Shown: positions 15,936 through 24,774, counted from the first letter of the stretch. The stretch: 64,000 nt of DNA from JAJDXO01 sp965221855 (GCA_965221855.1 CBDCSV010000001.1:124001-188000); one strand, 5' to 3'. The notes: generated by a model not told the origin, from the sequence alone. Numbers and translations: made by a program.

Positions 15936-17030
15936 CTAAAGGTAGCCCAGCTCCCGCCAGATACTGTAGTCCTCGCGGAACCTGTTCAGCGATTGCCAGG
16001 CCCGGCGGAAGGTTCTGTCATTGGCCGCCTGTTCGGCCGCCACCCGCAGCCACGATTGCCTGAGCGCCGAAAGCACCGGCTCTTCCCACTTGGCCACCGC
16101 AACGCCTGATATGACGAGCGACTTCAGCGCGTCGAACTGTCCGGCCTCCGCCCGGGCCAGCCCGTCGGCTATGTTCGAGGCGCAGGCGACTTCGATCACC
16201 TGCCGCTGGGCATCGCTGAGGGCATTCCACCGGGTGAGGTTCACCAGGAGTTCCAGGAGGCCGGACTGTTTGTGCCAGCCCGGGAAGTAGTAGTAGTCCA
16301 TGAACCGGTGAAGCCCGAGGCTGCGGTCCGCGGTCGGCACCGCGAAGATCGCGCCGTCGAGGCCGGCGGCTTGTAATTCGACCATGATGTCCGCGGGCGG
16401 CAACCGGGACGCCTCGGCCCCCAACCCTCGAAGAACCGAGCTAGGCAGGCCGGCCGCCGCCACCTTCAGCGACTTGAGGTCGCCGGGGGTCTCGATGGGC
16501 CGTTTGAACCAGCCGCCCCCCGCCGGCGGCTCGACGCCGCAGACGACGCTGTGAACGCCGAGCCCATGGTAGAGGTCTTCGTATATCTCCTCGCCGCCGC
16601 CAAAACGGAACCAGGCGAGAAACTCGGTTTGATCCGGGCCGAAGGGAACGCCGCCGAACAGTTGCAGCGCGGGCGCCGTATCCGCCCAATAGGCGGGGCT
16701 GGAGAAGCCCGCGTCCACCACGCCGGAGGCGACGGCATCGAGCACGCCGTCCGCCGGCACGATCGCCCCCGGACCGAAAAATCCGATTTCCACCCGGTTT
16801 TCCGAAAGCTCGGCGATGGTGGTCAGCACCTGCTGCATCTGCGGGCCGTAGGGCGCGAGGTCCGGCGGGAAGACGCTGGCCATTCGCCACGTCGCCGGCG
16901 GCGCCTCGTTTTCGCCGGCCAGGCGGCCGCCGGGACCGTCCGGCGGGCCGCCCGAGGGCGGCGGCACCGAAACCGCCAGCAGCACGCCGGCGACCAGACC
17001 GATGACCAGTCCGCTGATCAGATTGCGCAT
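15936..17030 (-). CDS. TRAP transporter DctP-type solute-binding protein, orphan
   Basis: A 364-residue DctP-family protein. The hydrophobic N-terminus MRNLISGLVIGLVAGVLLAV acts as a signal or anchor; WRMASVFPPDLAPYGPQMQQ begins the mature domain, followed by IGFFGPGAIVPADGVLDAVA and LKSLKVAAAGLPSSVLRGLG. The TRAP selectivity arginine region is replaced or shifted. The start at 17030 (after AGGATC) is preferred to a longer open frame from 17393, whose first 120 residues have no signal or family character and overlap the next gene. No permease gene lies nearby, so it must serve a permease elsewhere or have a sensor role. Confidence 0.82.
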   Translation of the reverse strand: MRNLISGLVIGLVAGVLLAVSVPPPSGGPPDGPGGRLAGENEAPPATWRMASVFPPDLAPYGPQMQQVLTTIAELSENRVEIGFFGPGAIVPADGVLDAVASGVVDAGFSSPAYWADTAPALQLFGGVPFGPDQTEFLAWFRFGGGEEIYEDLYHGLGVHSVVCGVEPPAGGGWFKRPIETPGDLKSLKVAAAGLPSSVLRGLGAEASRLPPADIMVELQAAGLDGAIFAVPTADRSLGLHRFMDYYYFPGWHKQSGLLELLVNLTRWNALSDAQRQVIEVACASNIADGLARAEAGQFDALKSLVISGVAVAKWEEPVLSALRQSWLRVAAEQAANDRTFRRAWQSLNRFREDYSIWRELGYL

Positions 17031-17210
17031 GATCCTGAACGCCGCCCGTTGCCTGGTGTCCGCCGAAGCGCGGTTCCGGGACCGTTGCCCGGTCTCCGAA
17101 TTATTGTCATCGGTTTCCAGGCTAGCAGGTTCTGGGCCGCAAGGGGGACTAGATTCTTTGCCGCCCCGCGCTCGCTCTTGGCGAGTCAATGGAATGTGGA
17201 ATAGCGAAAA

Positions 17211-17350
17211 ATCCAACCTATTCAACGTTGTCATCGAGAAATAGGCTTCAGCAACCAGTTGGGGGACAAGGGGCCATTCGATGGCGTCTATAAGGTATTG
17301 CACTTCAAGGTTGAAAATGGTGGATAGGTTGGATCGTTGGCGTTCCAACG
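17211..17350. promoter_or_regulatory. Inverted repeats upstream of PD-(D/E)XK gene
   Basis: In the 356-base gap before the nuclease-like gene an 11-base inverted repeat is seen: ATCCAACCTAT at 17211-17221 and ATAGGTTGGAT at 17324-17334. Right after it is a tight hairpin CGTTGG-CGTT-CCAACG (17335-17350). The start codon of the next gene is 37 bases further. They may be operator or attenuator elements, or remains of an inserted sequence. No other gene is seen in the gap. Confidence 0.4.
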
Positions 17351-17386
17351 TCGCGGGTTGACAGGGGTTTATAGCAAGGAGGTCCG

Positions 17387-18430
17387 ATGACACTTTTCAA
17401 GGTCAGTGGGAACGATCTTCAAGAGGTCCAACACACGTCGTTCGAGGCGGAAGGCATCCTTGAACGGGAGAACCTCCAACAGATGTTCAGGTCAAACATC
17501 GGCGCCATCGTTCCGAATGCGATGGTGCTGGCGGAGGAGTATGGCAACTGGGAAGGGAGCAGGCGCAGGATTGACTTGCTATGTGTGGACAGGGACGCCC
17601 GCCTCGTCGTCGTGGAATTGAAGCGAACCGAGGACGGCGGACACATGGACCTTCAGGCCATTCGTTATGCGGCGATGGCTTCAACTATGTCCTTTAGCGA
17701 GACGGTTCGTGCCCATTCGGACTATCTGGCCAAACAAGATGACGATGGAGATGCCGAAGAAAATATTTTGCAGTTTCTAGGTTGGAACGAGCCGCAAGAC
17801 GAATTCGGGGATGAGGTATCCATCGTCCTGGTATCCAGCGATTTTTCTTCTGAACTCATGAGCGCCGCGATTTGGCTGAGCCGGTTTGACGTCGATATTC
17901 GTTGCGTTGCGTTAAGGCCTTACACCCACAACGGCGAAATATTGATCAACATCGAGCAACGTTGGCCCCTGCCGGAGGCTAGCGATTATCAGGTTCGAGT
18001 CCGTGACAAGGAACGGGAGGAAAGACACCTGCGGGTGCAATCACGCGATTTTACGAAATTCGACCTTCAAATCGGAGATCGGAATTTGTCAAACCTTCCC
18101 AAACGGCAATTGATATTCCGAGTTGTGCGTGAAGCGATTGAACGGGGCGCCGCGCCTCTGGACGTCATGGCGCTGAGTAAAGCGTGGATTATCGTGCCGG
18201 GAGTTCACGATGAGGGCAGTTTTTTGGTGCATGCTGACGAACGCGAACCGAACAGCTCCAAGTCGGAAGTGAGCCGGTTCTTTACCGCCGATGACGAACT
18301 ATTTCATTTCGGCGGCAAGACCTACGCGTTTACTAAAATGTGGGGGGTCAGTACGGCAGCAAGAGCTGATGAAATTATCGAGCGGTTTGAACTCAACGAC
18401 GTTCAATATCAGGCTTCTAGCCCTAGCTGA
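17387..18430 (+). CDS. PD-(D/E)XK nuclease-fold protein (NucS/DUF91-like), function unknown
   Basis: A 347-residue protein with an N-terminal nuclease-fold core: RRIDLLCVDRDARLVVVELK provides the D ... ExK catalytic set, followed by MDLQAIRYAAM, the conserved helix of this group. The remainder (SIVLVSSDFSSELMSAAIWL, VDIRCVALRPYTHNGEILIN) continues the core, and the C-terminus is of unknown type. AAGGAGGT stands at ideal distance before the ATG. Base composition is visibly less GC-rich than its neighbours galE and dctP, suggesting acquisition by transfer. It is a single gene; a DNA repair or phage-defence nuclease is possible but unproved. Confidence 0.75.
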   Translation: MTLFKVSGNDLQEVQHTSFEAEGILERENLQQMFRSNIGAIVPNAMVLAEEYGNWEGSRRRIDLLCVDRDARLVVVELKRTEDGGHMDLQAIRYAAMASTMSFSETVRAHSDYLAKQDDDGDAEENILQFLGWNEPQDEFGDEVSIVLVSSDFSSELMSAAIWLSRFDVDIRCVALRPYTHNGEILINIEQRWPLPEASDYQVRVRDKEREERHLRVQSRDFTKFDLQIGDRNLSNLPKRQLIFRVVREAIERGAAPLDVMALSKAWIIVPGVHDEGSFLVHADEREPNSSKSEVSRFFTADDELFHFGGKTYAFTKMWGVSTAARADEIIERFELNDVQYQASSPS

Positions 18431-18585
18431 TTTACGGCTTTAGGAACGGCCTGACGGCCGAAAAAGGAGTGATCGGCCGCCTGCCGAAGCGAAATCAAGC
18501 CGCCTCCCTTGACCGCGATCTTTTTCCCGGGTGAATTTGCCCGGAATCAAGCTAGACTCTTCGGGCTTCGCGGGAGGGACGGCCA

Positions 18586-19587
18586 TTGAACGATAAATCC
18601 AGCCCGGTATTGGTGACCGGCGGCGCCGGCTATATCGGCAGCCACGTTCTGTTGGCGTTGCAGGATGCCGGCATCGACGCGGTTGCGGTCGACGACCTGT
18701 CGAGAGGCCGAAGGGAGCTGGTTCCCGATGGCATCCGATTGGTTGTCGGAGACGCCGGAGACCGGGAGCTCGTCGGCCGGCTGCTGCGGGAATCGGGGGC
18801 AAGGTCGGTCATACATCTGGCCGGCGACATCGTGGTCCCGGAGTCGGTGGCCAGGCCGCTTCAATATTACCGGAACAACGTCGAAACCAGCAGGAACCTG
18901 ATCGAGGCATGCGTTTCGGAAGGAGTGCTCTCGTTCGTGTTTTCGTCGACGGCCGCCGTATACGGCTCGGCCGACGGCGAAACGGTGAGTGAGACCGCGC
19001 CGCTTCGCCCGGAAAGCCCTTATGCGCGGTCAAAGCTCATGGTCGAGTGGATTCTGGCCGACGTCTCGAACGTATCGGATCTCCGCTACGCGGCGTTGCG
19101 CTACTTCAACGTGGCCGGGGCCGATCCCGCCGGGAGAACGGGCCTGGTCGCGGAAAACGCCACGCATCTGGTCAAGGTGGCCTGCGAAGTCGCGGCCGGC
19201 CGCCGGGACAAGCTGACCATCTTCGGTGACGATTACGAAACGGCGGACGGCACCTGCCGCCGGGATTTCATTCACGTCACTGACCTGGCGAGCGCCCACG
19301 TCGCGGTGCTGTCCCACCTCCGGGCGGCGCATCGAAACGTGACGCTGAATTGCGGCTATGGGCGGCCAAGCTCTGTTCTGGACGTCATCCGGGCGGTGGA
19401 GCAGGTAACCGGCAATCCGCTTCCGACCGAGGTCGGCCCCCGCCGTCCGGGCGATCCGGTATCGGTGGTCGCCGACAGCGGCCTGATCCGCAAGCTGACC
19501 GGCTGGTCGCCGGCCCATGACAGTCTGGAGGAGATCATTTCCACCGCGCTGGCATGGGAGCGCTCGACGGGAGGCTTGGTGCGGTGA
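18586..19587 (+). CDS. galE: UDP-glucose 4-epimerase
   Basis: A 333-residue extended short-chain dehydrogenase. NAD site VTGGAGYIGSHVLLAL, the catalytic Ser-Tyr-Lys set (FSSTAAVYGSADG and YARSKLMVEW), the substrate loop ALRYFNVAGADPAGRTG, and RRDFIHVTDLASAHV are all typical of GalE. It interconverts UDP-glucose and UDP-galactose for surface glycans. The start is TTG, with GGGAGGGACGG before it. A rdhA-type pair follows 62 bases later. Confidence 0.92.
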   Translation: MNDKSSPVLVTGGAGYIGSHVLLALQDAGIDAVAVDDLSRGRRELVPDGIRLVVGDAGDRELVGRLLRESGARSVIHLAGDIVVPESVARPLQYYRNNVETSRNLIEACVSEGVLSFVFSSTAAVYGSADGETVSETAPLRPESPYARSKLMVEWILADVSNVSDLRYAALRYFNVAGADPAGRTGLVAENATHLVKVACEVAAGRRDKLTIFGDDYETADGTCRRDFIHVTDLASAHVAVLSHLRAAHRNVTLNCGYGRPSSVLDVIRAVEQVTGNPLPTEVGPRRPGDPVSVVADSGLIRKLTGWSPAHDSLEEIISTALAWERSTGGLVR

Positions 19588-19648
19588 TCCCGCCCCGCCC
19601 TGGACAACCGCGGCCCGCCGGTTAGACTTTTCGCAAGGGAGGGATCGA

Positions 19649-19852
19649 ATGCAACCGACGAAATCCTTCGAAGAGCTGTTTCACGAGACCCGCCCGGGCT
19701 TTTTCCGGATGATCCGGCGGGATCTGCGGTGTCTCAAATATCTCGGTATGCTGGTGCTGATGAATCTGACGGTGGGGCGGAAGGTTCAGAAAAAATACCT
19801 TGCCTGCAAGGCGTCCGGCGAGCCGTTCTGGCTCGACCAGGGCAACGAGTAG
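19649..19852 (+). CDS. Small protein preceding the dehalogenase homologue
   Basis: A 67-residue protein beginning MQPTKSFEELFHETRPGFF with one moderately hydrophobic helix (CLKYLGMLVLMNLTV) followed by a basic stretch and KASGEPFWLDQGNE. AAGGGAGGGATCGA gives it a strong ribosome site. It ends 10 bases before the dehalogenase-like gene and is surely co-transcribed. It is shorter than a usual RdhB membrane anchor (about 90 residues, three helices), so anchoring of the partner is only a guess. Confidence 0.7.
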   Translation: MQPTKSFEELFHETRPGFFRMIRRDLRCLKYLGMLVLMNLTVGRKVQKKYLACKASGEPFWLDQGNE

Positions 19853-19862
19853 GGGACGGGCC

Positions 19863-20858
19863 GTGAAACCGGACAATCCGCCGCCGCCGGAATACGTCTT
19901 CAAGTATCACGAACCGCCGAAAAGCGGCAATATCACCAACGGCTTGGGGGAGGCCGAGGTGCGCCGGGCGACCCGGGTTTTCCATTGGCCGTTCGGCAAG
20001 CCGCTGCACCACTGGCAGGCGCTCGATCTGCACTTCAATCTGATCGGCGGGATGGGCGGGCCCTATATGGGTTACGGCATGATCTGGCAGCGGTTGTGGA
20101 ACCTCTGGCAGATCAGGCGCGCCAACGGACCCGTCGCGCCGAAACGCCGCGAGGTCGCCGACCCGAAGGCCATGGCCGGCGAAATCAAGGCCTACATTCA
20201 AAGGCATTTCACGGAAAGCATCGTCGGGATCACCCGGGTCATTCCGACGGATATCGTCGAGGGCGAGAGCGTCGATTTCGAGTACGTCATTTGTGTCGGC
20301 CAGCCCATGGAGTGGGACATCATGCTCCAGGTCCCCCAGCCCGCCGCCGGCTGGGAGGTGATGCGGGGCTATCGCCGGGTTTCCAAGCAGGCGGTCAAAC
20401 TGGCGGCCCATATTCGCGGCCTCGGCTGGGAAGCGAAGGCCCACGCCGATCCCAAGACCGGTTCGCTGCTCCATATCCCGCCGGCGATCCGCGCCGGACT
20501 GGGCGAGCTCGGCAAGCACGGGTCGATCATCACCAGGGAATGGGGCTCCAACGTCCGGCTGGCCGCGGTCACCACGAATTTGCCGCTGGCCGTCGACGAT
20601 CCGGTGGATATCGGCGTTGACGACCTCTGCGTCGCGTGCCGCCGGTGCACCCTCGACTGTCCGCCGGGGGCGATCATGGACAGCAAGCAGATGGTCCGGG
20701 GCGTGGAGAAGTGGTACGTCGATTTCGACAAGTGCGTTCCCTACTTCGCCGAGAATTCGGGCTGCGCCATCTGTATCCAGGTATGTCCGTGGGCGGAGCC
20801 GGGCCGGGGTCCGAAACTGTCCGAGACCCTGCTCGCCAAACGGCAAAAGGCCGCTTAA
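19863..20858 (+). CDS. Compact reductive dehalogenase-family protein (RdhA-like)
   Basis: A 331-residue protein with the RdhA C-terminal half: VKLAAHIRGLGWEAKAHAD, IRAGLGELGKHGSIITREWG, VRLAAVTTNLPLAVDDPVDI, then a [4Fe-4S] motif CVACRRCTLDCPPGAI and a second one around CAICIQVCPW. RdhA enzymes use a corrinoid and two Fe-S clusters to remove halogen from organic compounds. There is no twin-arginine signal, so it should be cytoplasmic, and at 331 residues it is clearly shorter than respiratory RdhA (about 450-500). Start is GTG after GGGGACGGGCC. The stop overlaps the convergent amidase stop (TTAA). QueG-like function is an alternative, but the Arg-Leu-Ala strand is RdhA-like. Confidence 0.75.
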   Translation: MKPDNPPPPEYVFKYHEPPKSGNITNGLGEAEVRRATRVFHWPFGKPLHHWQALDLHFNLIGGMGGPYMGYGMIWQRLWNLWQIRRANGPVAPKRREVADPKAMAGEIKAYIQRHFTESIVGITRVIPTDIVEGESVDFEYVICVGQPMEWDIMLQVPQPAAGWEVMRGYRRVSKQAVKLAAHIRGLGWEAKAHADPKTGSLLHIPPAIRAGLGELGKHGSIITREWGSNVRLAAVTTNLPLAVDDPVDIGVDDLCVACRRCTLDCPPGAIMDSKQMVRGVEKWYVDFDKCVPYFAENSGCAICIQVCPWAEPGRGPKLSETLLAKRQKAA

Positions 20859-22300
20859 CGGGTTGAAATTCCGGGTCCGGGCATGGCCGGGCGAATGGCT
20901 TCATAGGCCGCGCCGATGGCCAGCAGTTTCCGGTCCCCGCCGGGCAGGCCGTCGAACCCGATCGCGGCCGGCAGTCCGTTGCCGCACAATCCCATGGCGA
21001 CCGTAAGCCCGGGGAAGCCGGCCTGGCTCGCCGGCTGGACATTGTGCCCGGTGGCGGCGAAATGGGTGATTTCGCCGCCGCGGAAGGGGTGCATCAGAAC
21101 CTCCTGCAGCGGGCTTGCCGTGACCATGGCCGAGGGGAATACCAGGGCGTCCAGCCGGTTTTCGGCGAACGCGCCGCGATAGGTCTCCTGCAGCGCCGGA
21201 CGCTGTCGAGTGAGGCAGCGCCCGTATTCCTCGTCCGTGACGGCCTCCGGCCCGACAAGCGAACCCAGCCGGTCCTTGAGGCCGCTGGCGGCGATCCGGC
21301 CGATGATTTCATCCCGGGTGACGGACGCGCCGCTTTCCTCCAGATATTTGGGCAGCGCCCGGACGATCTCGTACATGGAGACGACCTGACCCATTTCGGC
21401 GATCCGCTCCTCGAGTCCGGGGATCGTGATCTCCACGATCTCGGCGCCGGCATCGGCAAGCCGGTTCAGCTCGCGCTCGAAGACGGCGAGCACGCCGGCT
21501 TCGGCGCCGTCGCAAAAGTAACCGCGGTCGAGGCCGAGACGGAGCGACGACAGCGGTATTTCGGGACGGTCGTCTTCGCCGGTAATCACCTCGTCGAGCA
21601 GTTGAAGATCGGCGACGGTCCGCGCCATGGGGCCGATGGTATCCCGGGTCCACGAGATGGGGACGACGCCGGTCTGCTCGTAGCGGTGAAGGGTCGGCCG
21701 AAGCCCCGTGATTCCGCACCAGGCGGCGGGATTGCGGACGCTGCCGCCGGTATCCGAACCAAGGCCCGCGGGCGCGATGCGGGCGCCGACGGCGGCCGCC
21801 GTCCCCGTCGAACTGCCCGCCGGGGATCTATCCGTATCGTAGGGATTCCGGGCGTTTCCGTGGCCGCCGAAGATCAACTCCGAGGTATCCCCGGGCGATT
21901 TGGTGATCCCGGGGCTGAACGCCAGTTCGTGCATGTTGGTCTTCGCCATGACGATGGCGCCGGCGGCGAGCAGCTTTTCGGCCACCGGCGCCATCCGGCT
22001 GGGACGGTGATCGAACAGGGCCGGCGTGGCGGCGGTGGTCGGAAACCCGGCGACGTCGATATTGTCCTTGATCACCAGCGGCAATCCATGGAGGCGGCCC
22101 CGAACGCTGCCTTGGGCTCTTTCGTCGTCCGAGTTCCGCGCCGCCGCCAGAAACCGTTCCGCGTCGAACATGACGAGCGAGTTCAGGGACGAGAGTCCGG
22201 TGGCGCGTTCGCAGAGCGCTTCGGCGATCCCGAGCGCGGTCATCCCGCCGCTCTCCAACCCTGAGAGAAGCTCCCCGGCGGTAAGATCCGAAATTGCCAT
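20855..22300 (-). CDS. Amidase (amidase signature family)
   Basis: A 481-residue amidase. The Ser-cisSer-Lys triad is visible: VIKDNIDVAGFPTTA (Lys), AGSSTGTAAAVGARIAPAGL and GSDTGGSVRNPAAWCGITGL (both serines). The start at 22300 is chosen for AGGAGT upstream; a longer frame to 22345 is open. The substrate is unknown; GatA, indoleacetamide hydrolase and aryl-amidases share this signature, but no gatB or gatC is near. A 2OG oxygenase gene lies 51 bases upstream on the same strand. Confidence 0.88.
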   Translation of the reverse strand: MAISDLTAGELLSGLESGGMTALGIAEALCERATGLSSLNSLVMFDAERFLAAARNSDDERAQGSVRGRLHGLPLVIKDNIDVAGFPTTAATPALFDHRPSRMAPVAEKLLAAGAIVMAKTNMHELAFSPGITKSPGDTSELIFGGHGNARNPYDTDRSPAGSSTGTAAAVGARIAPAGLGSDTGGSVRNPAAWCGITGLRPTLHRYEQTGVVPISWTRDTIGPMARTVADLQLLDEVITGEDDRPEIPLSSLRLGLDRGYFCDGAEAGVLAVFERELNRLADAGAEIVEITIPGLEERIAEMGQVVSMYEIVRALPKYLEESGASVTRDEIIGRIAASGLKDRLGSLVGPEAVTDEEYGRCLTRQRPALQETYRGAFAENRLDALVFPSAMVTASPLQEVLMHPFRGGEITHFAATGHNVQPASQAGFPGLTVAMGLCGNGLPAAIGFDGLPGGDRKLLAIGAAYEAIRPAMPGPGISTR

Positions 22301-22351
22301 GCGAGACTCCTGAATGCCGTTTCTCATCCCCTGCGGCCGGGGCACCGCGCT

Positions 22352-22963
22352 CTATTCGGACTGAACGACGGCGGCGCTCAAATTGCATGCGATGGAAATC
22401 CGTTCCCCCGAGCCGTGGAACGGGTTCACGAAGTGATTGAGCCACGCGGGAAACATCAGCATCGTCCCGGCTTCCGGCTTCACCATCCATTTGCCGCCGT
22501 GAATGTTCCCGGGCCGCGGGTCCTGGAATTCGATCTCGCCGTTCAGGCGGAGGCCCGGCATCAGCTGCCCGGTCGCCACATAGTAGACCCCCGACCATAC
22601 CGCGCCGGGGTGGTTGTGAATCCGGTGGTAATTGCCGTCGCGCATGACGTTGGCCCAACTGTTGCCGTAGAACTCGATTTGGAGTTTTCCCCGAATGTTC
22701 GGCGGCAAGGTATGGCTCGTCATATCCGCGCCGGCCTCCTTGAAGGCCTCGCCCAATGCATCGATCGCCGGCACGCCCCAGTCGAAGATGTCGTCGCCCG
22801 AATGCCAGCCCCCCACATTGCTGAGAATAATTCCGGTTTCCCGCTTTTCCCGCGCCAGGATCGCATCGCGGATCCGGTCGTTGTCGATGTCCCTGGTCTC
22901 GATGCGGCGCGTCAGGAGCAGCGTCTGAAACAGGGAGGTCAATTCGTTGTCGGCAACGGTCAT
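22352..22963 (-). CDS. Putative 2OG-Fe(II) oxygenase (TIGR02466-like)
   Basis: A 203-residue protein with the double-stranded beta-helix elements of 2-oxoglutarate Fe(II) oxygenases: YHRIHNHPGAVWSGVYYVAT (His-x-His/Asn metal site), GNIHGGKWMVKPEAGTMLMF and WLNHFVNPFHGSGERISIAC (second His and Arg for 2-oxoglutarate). It matches the phage/bacterial group called TIGR02466. Substrate unknown. It is followed by the amidase gene on the same strand; nothing else was seen in the 200 bases up to the tRNA. Confidence 0.75.
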   Translation of the reverse strand: MTVADNELTSLFQTLLLTRRIETRDIDNDRIRDAILAREKRETGIILSNVGGWHSGDDIFDWGVPAIDALGEAFKEAGADMTSHTLPPNIRGKLQIEFYGNSWANVMRDGNYHRIHNHPGAVWSGVYYVATGQLMPGLRLNGEIEFQDPRPGNIHGGKWMVKPEAGTMLMFPAWLNHFVNPFHGSGERISIACNLSAAVVQSE

Positions 22964-23163
22964 CGGTCGTCACTATATGATTTGAAGGGGCAATTTGGCA
23001 CGCCGTCCACGGGTTGTTCAAATCGATTTCCGGCGGGAATGTCAAATATTAGATTGTTTCGCCGTCCGGCCCGGCGTGCGGAACAGGGAAGCTTCCCGCC
23101 GCCGGGATACGGGGGCGTCGGTTCGGGGTGATTTTGTTTTGTACCAGCCGGCTGTGCGGAAAA

Positions 23164-23240
23164 TGGTCGGGGAGAGAGGATTTGAACCTCCGGCCCCTGC
23201 CTCCCGAAGACAGTGCTCTACCAGGCTGAGCTACTCCCCG
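23164..23240 (-). tRNA. tRNA-Pro(CGG)
   Basis: Read on the minus strand: acceptor CGGGGAG pairs with CTCCCCG, D arm GCTCAGCCTGGTAGAGC, anticodon stem CTGTC/GGCAG with loop TTCGGGA (anticodon CGG), T arm GGAGG TTCAAAT CCTCT with the normal TTCAA, discriminator A, and an encoded CCA at 23164-23166. All arms fold, length 77 with CCA. A T run follows the CCA. Confidence 0.95.
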
Positions 23241-23346
23241 ACGGACTTGATGGTGGAATTCGGGATAGGTTCGGCAAGGGGAGCGGATTTATAGCGTCGG
23301 CCCGGCACCCCGACAAGGCTTCTCGGTCGTCGAATGGAGAGCGCTG

Positions 23347-23612
23347 GCCCGCATTTCTCACCAGGGTCACGGCCTGCGTCGCGTCCAGGCGTTCGAACCG
23401 CCAGGAGCGGCCCGAAAAGCGTAGCGGCGACTACGGTTGAGGGCCGCGACGCCGCGGGCGGGCGCCTGGGCGCGACCCGAAGGGCGGCGCTCTCGGGCCG
23501 ACAGCGTGCGTCGAGACGCTTGCCCGATGTCACCGCATCGCGCTGCGCGCCTCTCCTGCTCTGTCGGCCCGATAACACCGCGCAGACCATGACCCTGGTG
23601 AGAACTGCGGGC
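23347..23612. repeat. 266-bp MITE-like element with 32-bp terminal inverted repeats
   Basis: The first 32 bases (GCCCGCATTTCTCACCAGGG..., 23347-23378) and the reverse complement of the last 32 (23581-23612, GCCCGCAGTTCTCACCAGGG...) differ at only three positions. Inside, TCGGGCCGACAG (23493-23504) is inverted exactly as CTGTCGGCCCGA (23561-23572). No transposase or other coding character is seen. The element fills the gap between tRNA-Pro and ispB and its right end touches the ispB stop codon (TAG, 23612-23614). A clear target duplication was not found. A non-autonomous transposon is the best reading; a structured RNA is possible. Confidence 0.7.
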
Positions 23613-24628
23613 TAATAGGCGCGCTCGATGCAGAAATCGATGACATCGACGAGCGCCTGCTTGTGCGGGCTGTCGTCGAAGATGCCCATGGCGTCACGGG
23701 CGATCGCCCCGTAGTGGCGGGCGCGCTCGACGGTGTCATCCAGCGCCCCGTGCTTCTCGAGCAGGCCGATCGCGCGGTCCAGATCGCCGTCGCTCTGATC
23801 CAGGTCCTCCAGGGTCCGGCGCCAGAATACCCGCTCTTCGTCACCGCCGCGGCGGAAGGCGAGGATAATCGGCAGGGTGATCTTGCCCTCGCGGAAATCG
23901 TCGCCGACGGTCTTGCCCAACTTGGCCTGCTTGGCCGAAAAATCGAGGACATCGTCGATCAGCTGAAAGGCGATCCCCAAATTCATGCCGAAGGTCTCGA
24001 GCGCATCCTCCTCGATCTTGGGGCGGTCGGCGACCACCGCCCCGATGCGGCACGCGGCCGAGAACAATTGCGCGGTCTTGGCGCGGATCACCTCCAAATA
24101 GGCGGTCTCGCCGGTGCTGGTATCATTGGAGGTGGTCAACTGCATCACCTCGCCCTCGGCAATCACCTTGGAGGCGTGGGACAGCACTTCGAGTATGGTG
24201 AGCGAGCCGTCCGCGACCATCAGCTCGAACGCCCGGCTGAAGAGAAAATCCCCGACCAGCACGCTGGCCTGGTTTCCCCAGACCGCGTTGGCGGAGGCGA
24301 GGCCGCGGCGCAACTCGCTTTCATCCACCACGTCGTCATGCAGAAGCGTGGCCGTATGAATGAACTCGACGCAGGCCGAGAGCCCCTTGTGGCGATTGCC
24401 CTCGTAGCCGCACATGCGCGCCGACGCCAGGGTCAGCATGGGCCGGAGCCGCTTGCCGCCCGCGGCGACGATATGGCCGGCGAGTTGAGGTATCAACGCG
24501 ACCGGACTGTCCATGGCCCGAACGATGAGGTCGTTGACGTCCCGGAGGTCATCGGCGGTCAGCGTCGCCAGTTGTCCGAGATCGCCCTTGCGCTCCGCAC
24601 TTTCTTCGAGATTTACGACGACACCCAC
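23612..24628 (-). CDS. ispB: Polyprenyl (octaprenyl-type) diphosphate synthase
   Basis: A 338-residue trans-prenyltransferase with both Asp-rich motifs: FIHTATLLHDDVVDESELRR (FARM) and AFQLIDDVLDF (SARM), plus GGKRLRPMLTLASARM and the lid EGEVMQL. It makes the ubiquinone side chain from IPP and FPP. The length of the product cannot be fixed from sequence; the residues before FARM are those of long-chain enzymes. The start is GTG. Divergent from DUF2007-trmN6-like, an order common in Rhodospirillales. Its stop is the edge of the MITE-like element. Confidence 0.9.
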   Translation of the reverse strand: MGVVVNLEESAERKGDLGQLATLTADDLRDVNDLIVRAMDSPVALIPQLAGHIVAAGGKRLRPMLTLASARMCGYEGNRHKGLSACVEFIHTATLLHDDVVDESELRRGLASANAVWGNQASVLVGDFLFSRAFELMVADGSLTILEVLSHASKVIAEGEVMQLTTSNDTSTGETAYLEVIRAKTAQLFSAACRIGAVVADRPKIEEDALETFGMNLGIAFQLIDDVLDFSAKQAKLGKTVGDDFREGKITLPIILAFRRGGDEERVFWRRTLEDLDQSDGDLDRAIGLLEKHGALDDTVERARHYGAIARDAMGIFDDSPHKQALVDVIDFCIERAY

Positions 24629-24774
24629 TGGACTGCCCCGATGGTTGATGCTTGACGGGTCGATAGGCTCGGGCGAGCATATTTGCGCGACTCGGCACGG
24701 GTCAAGACCCGCGCCCGAATTGCTTCACAAGGTCATACGGACGTACGCGGCCGTCAGATCGGTAGGACGCAAGC

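Noticed and set aside
15548..16063. Plus-strand frame over cytochrome c and dctP ends
   Set aside because: Antisense shadow of two well-supported genes.
17031..17393. N-terminal extension of the orphan DctP
   Set aside because: The 120 extra residues lack family or signal features, overlap the next gene's start and would bury the signal peptide; ATG 17030 has a ribosome site.
23347..23612. RNase P RNA or tmRNA next to tRNA-Pro
   Set aside because: None of the conserved cores was found; the near-perfect terminal inverted repeats favour a transposon-like element.
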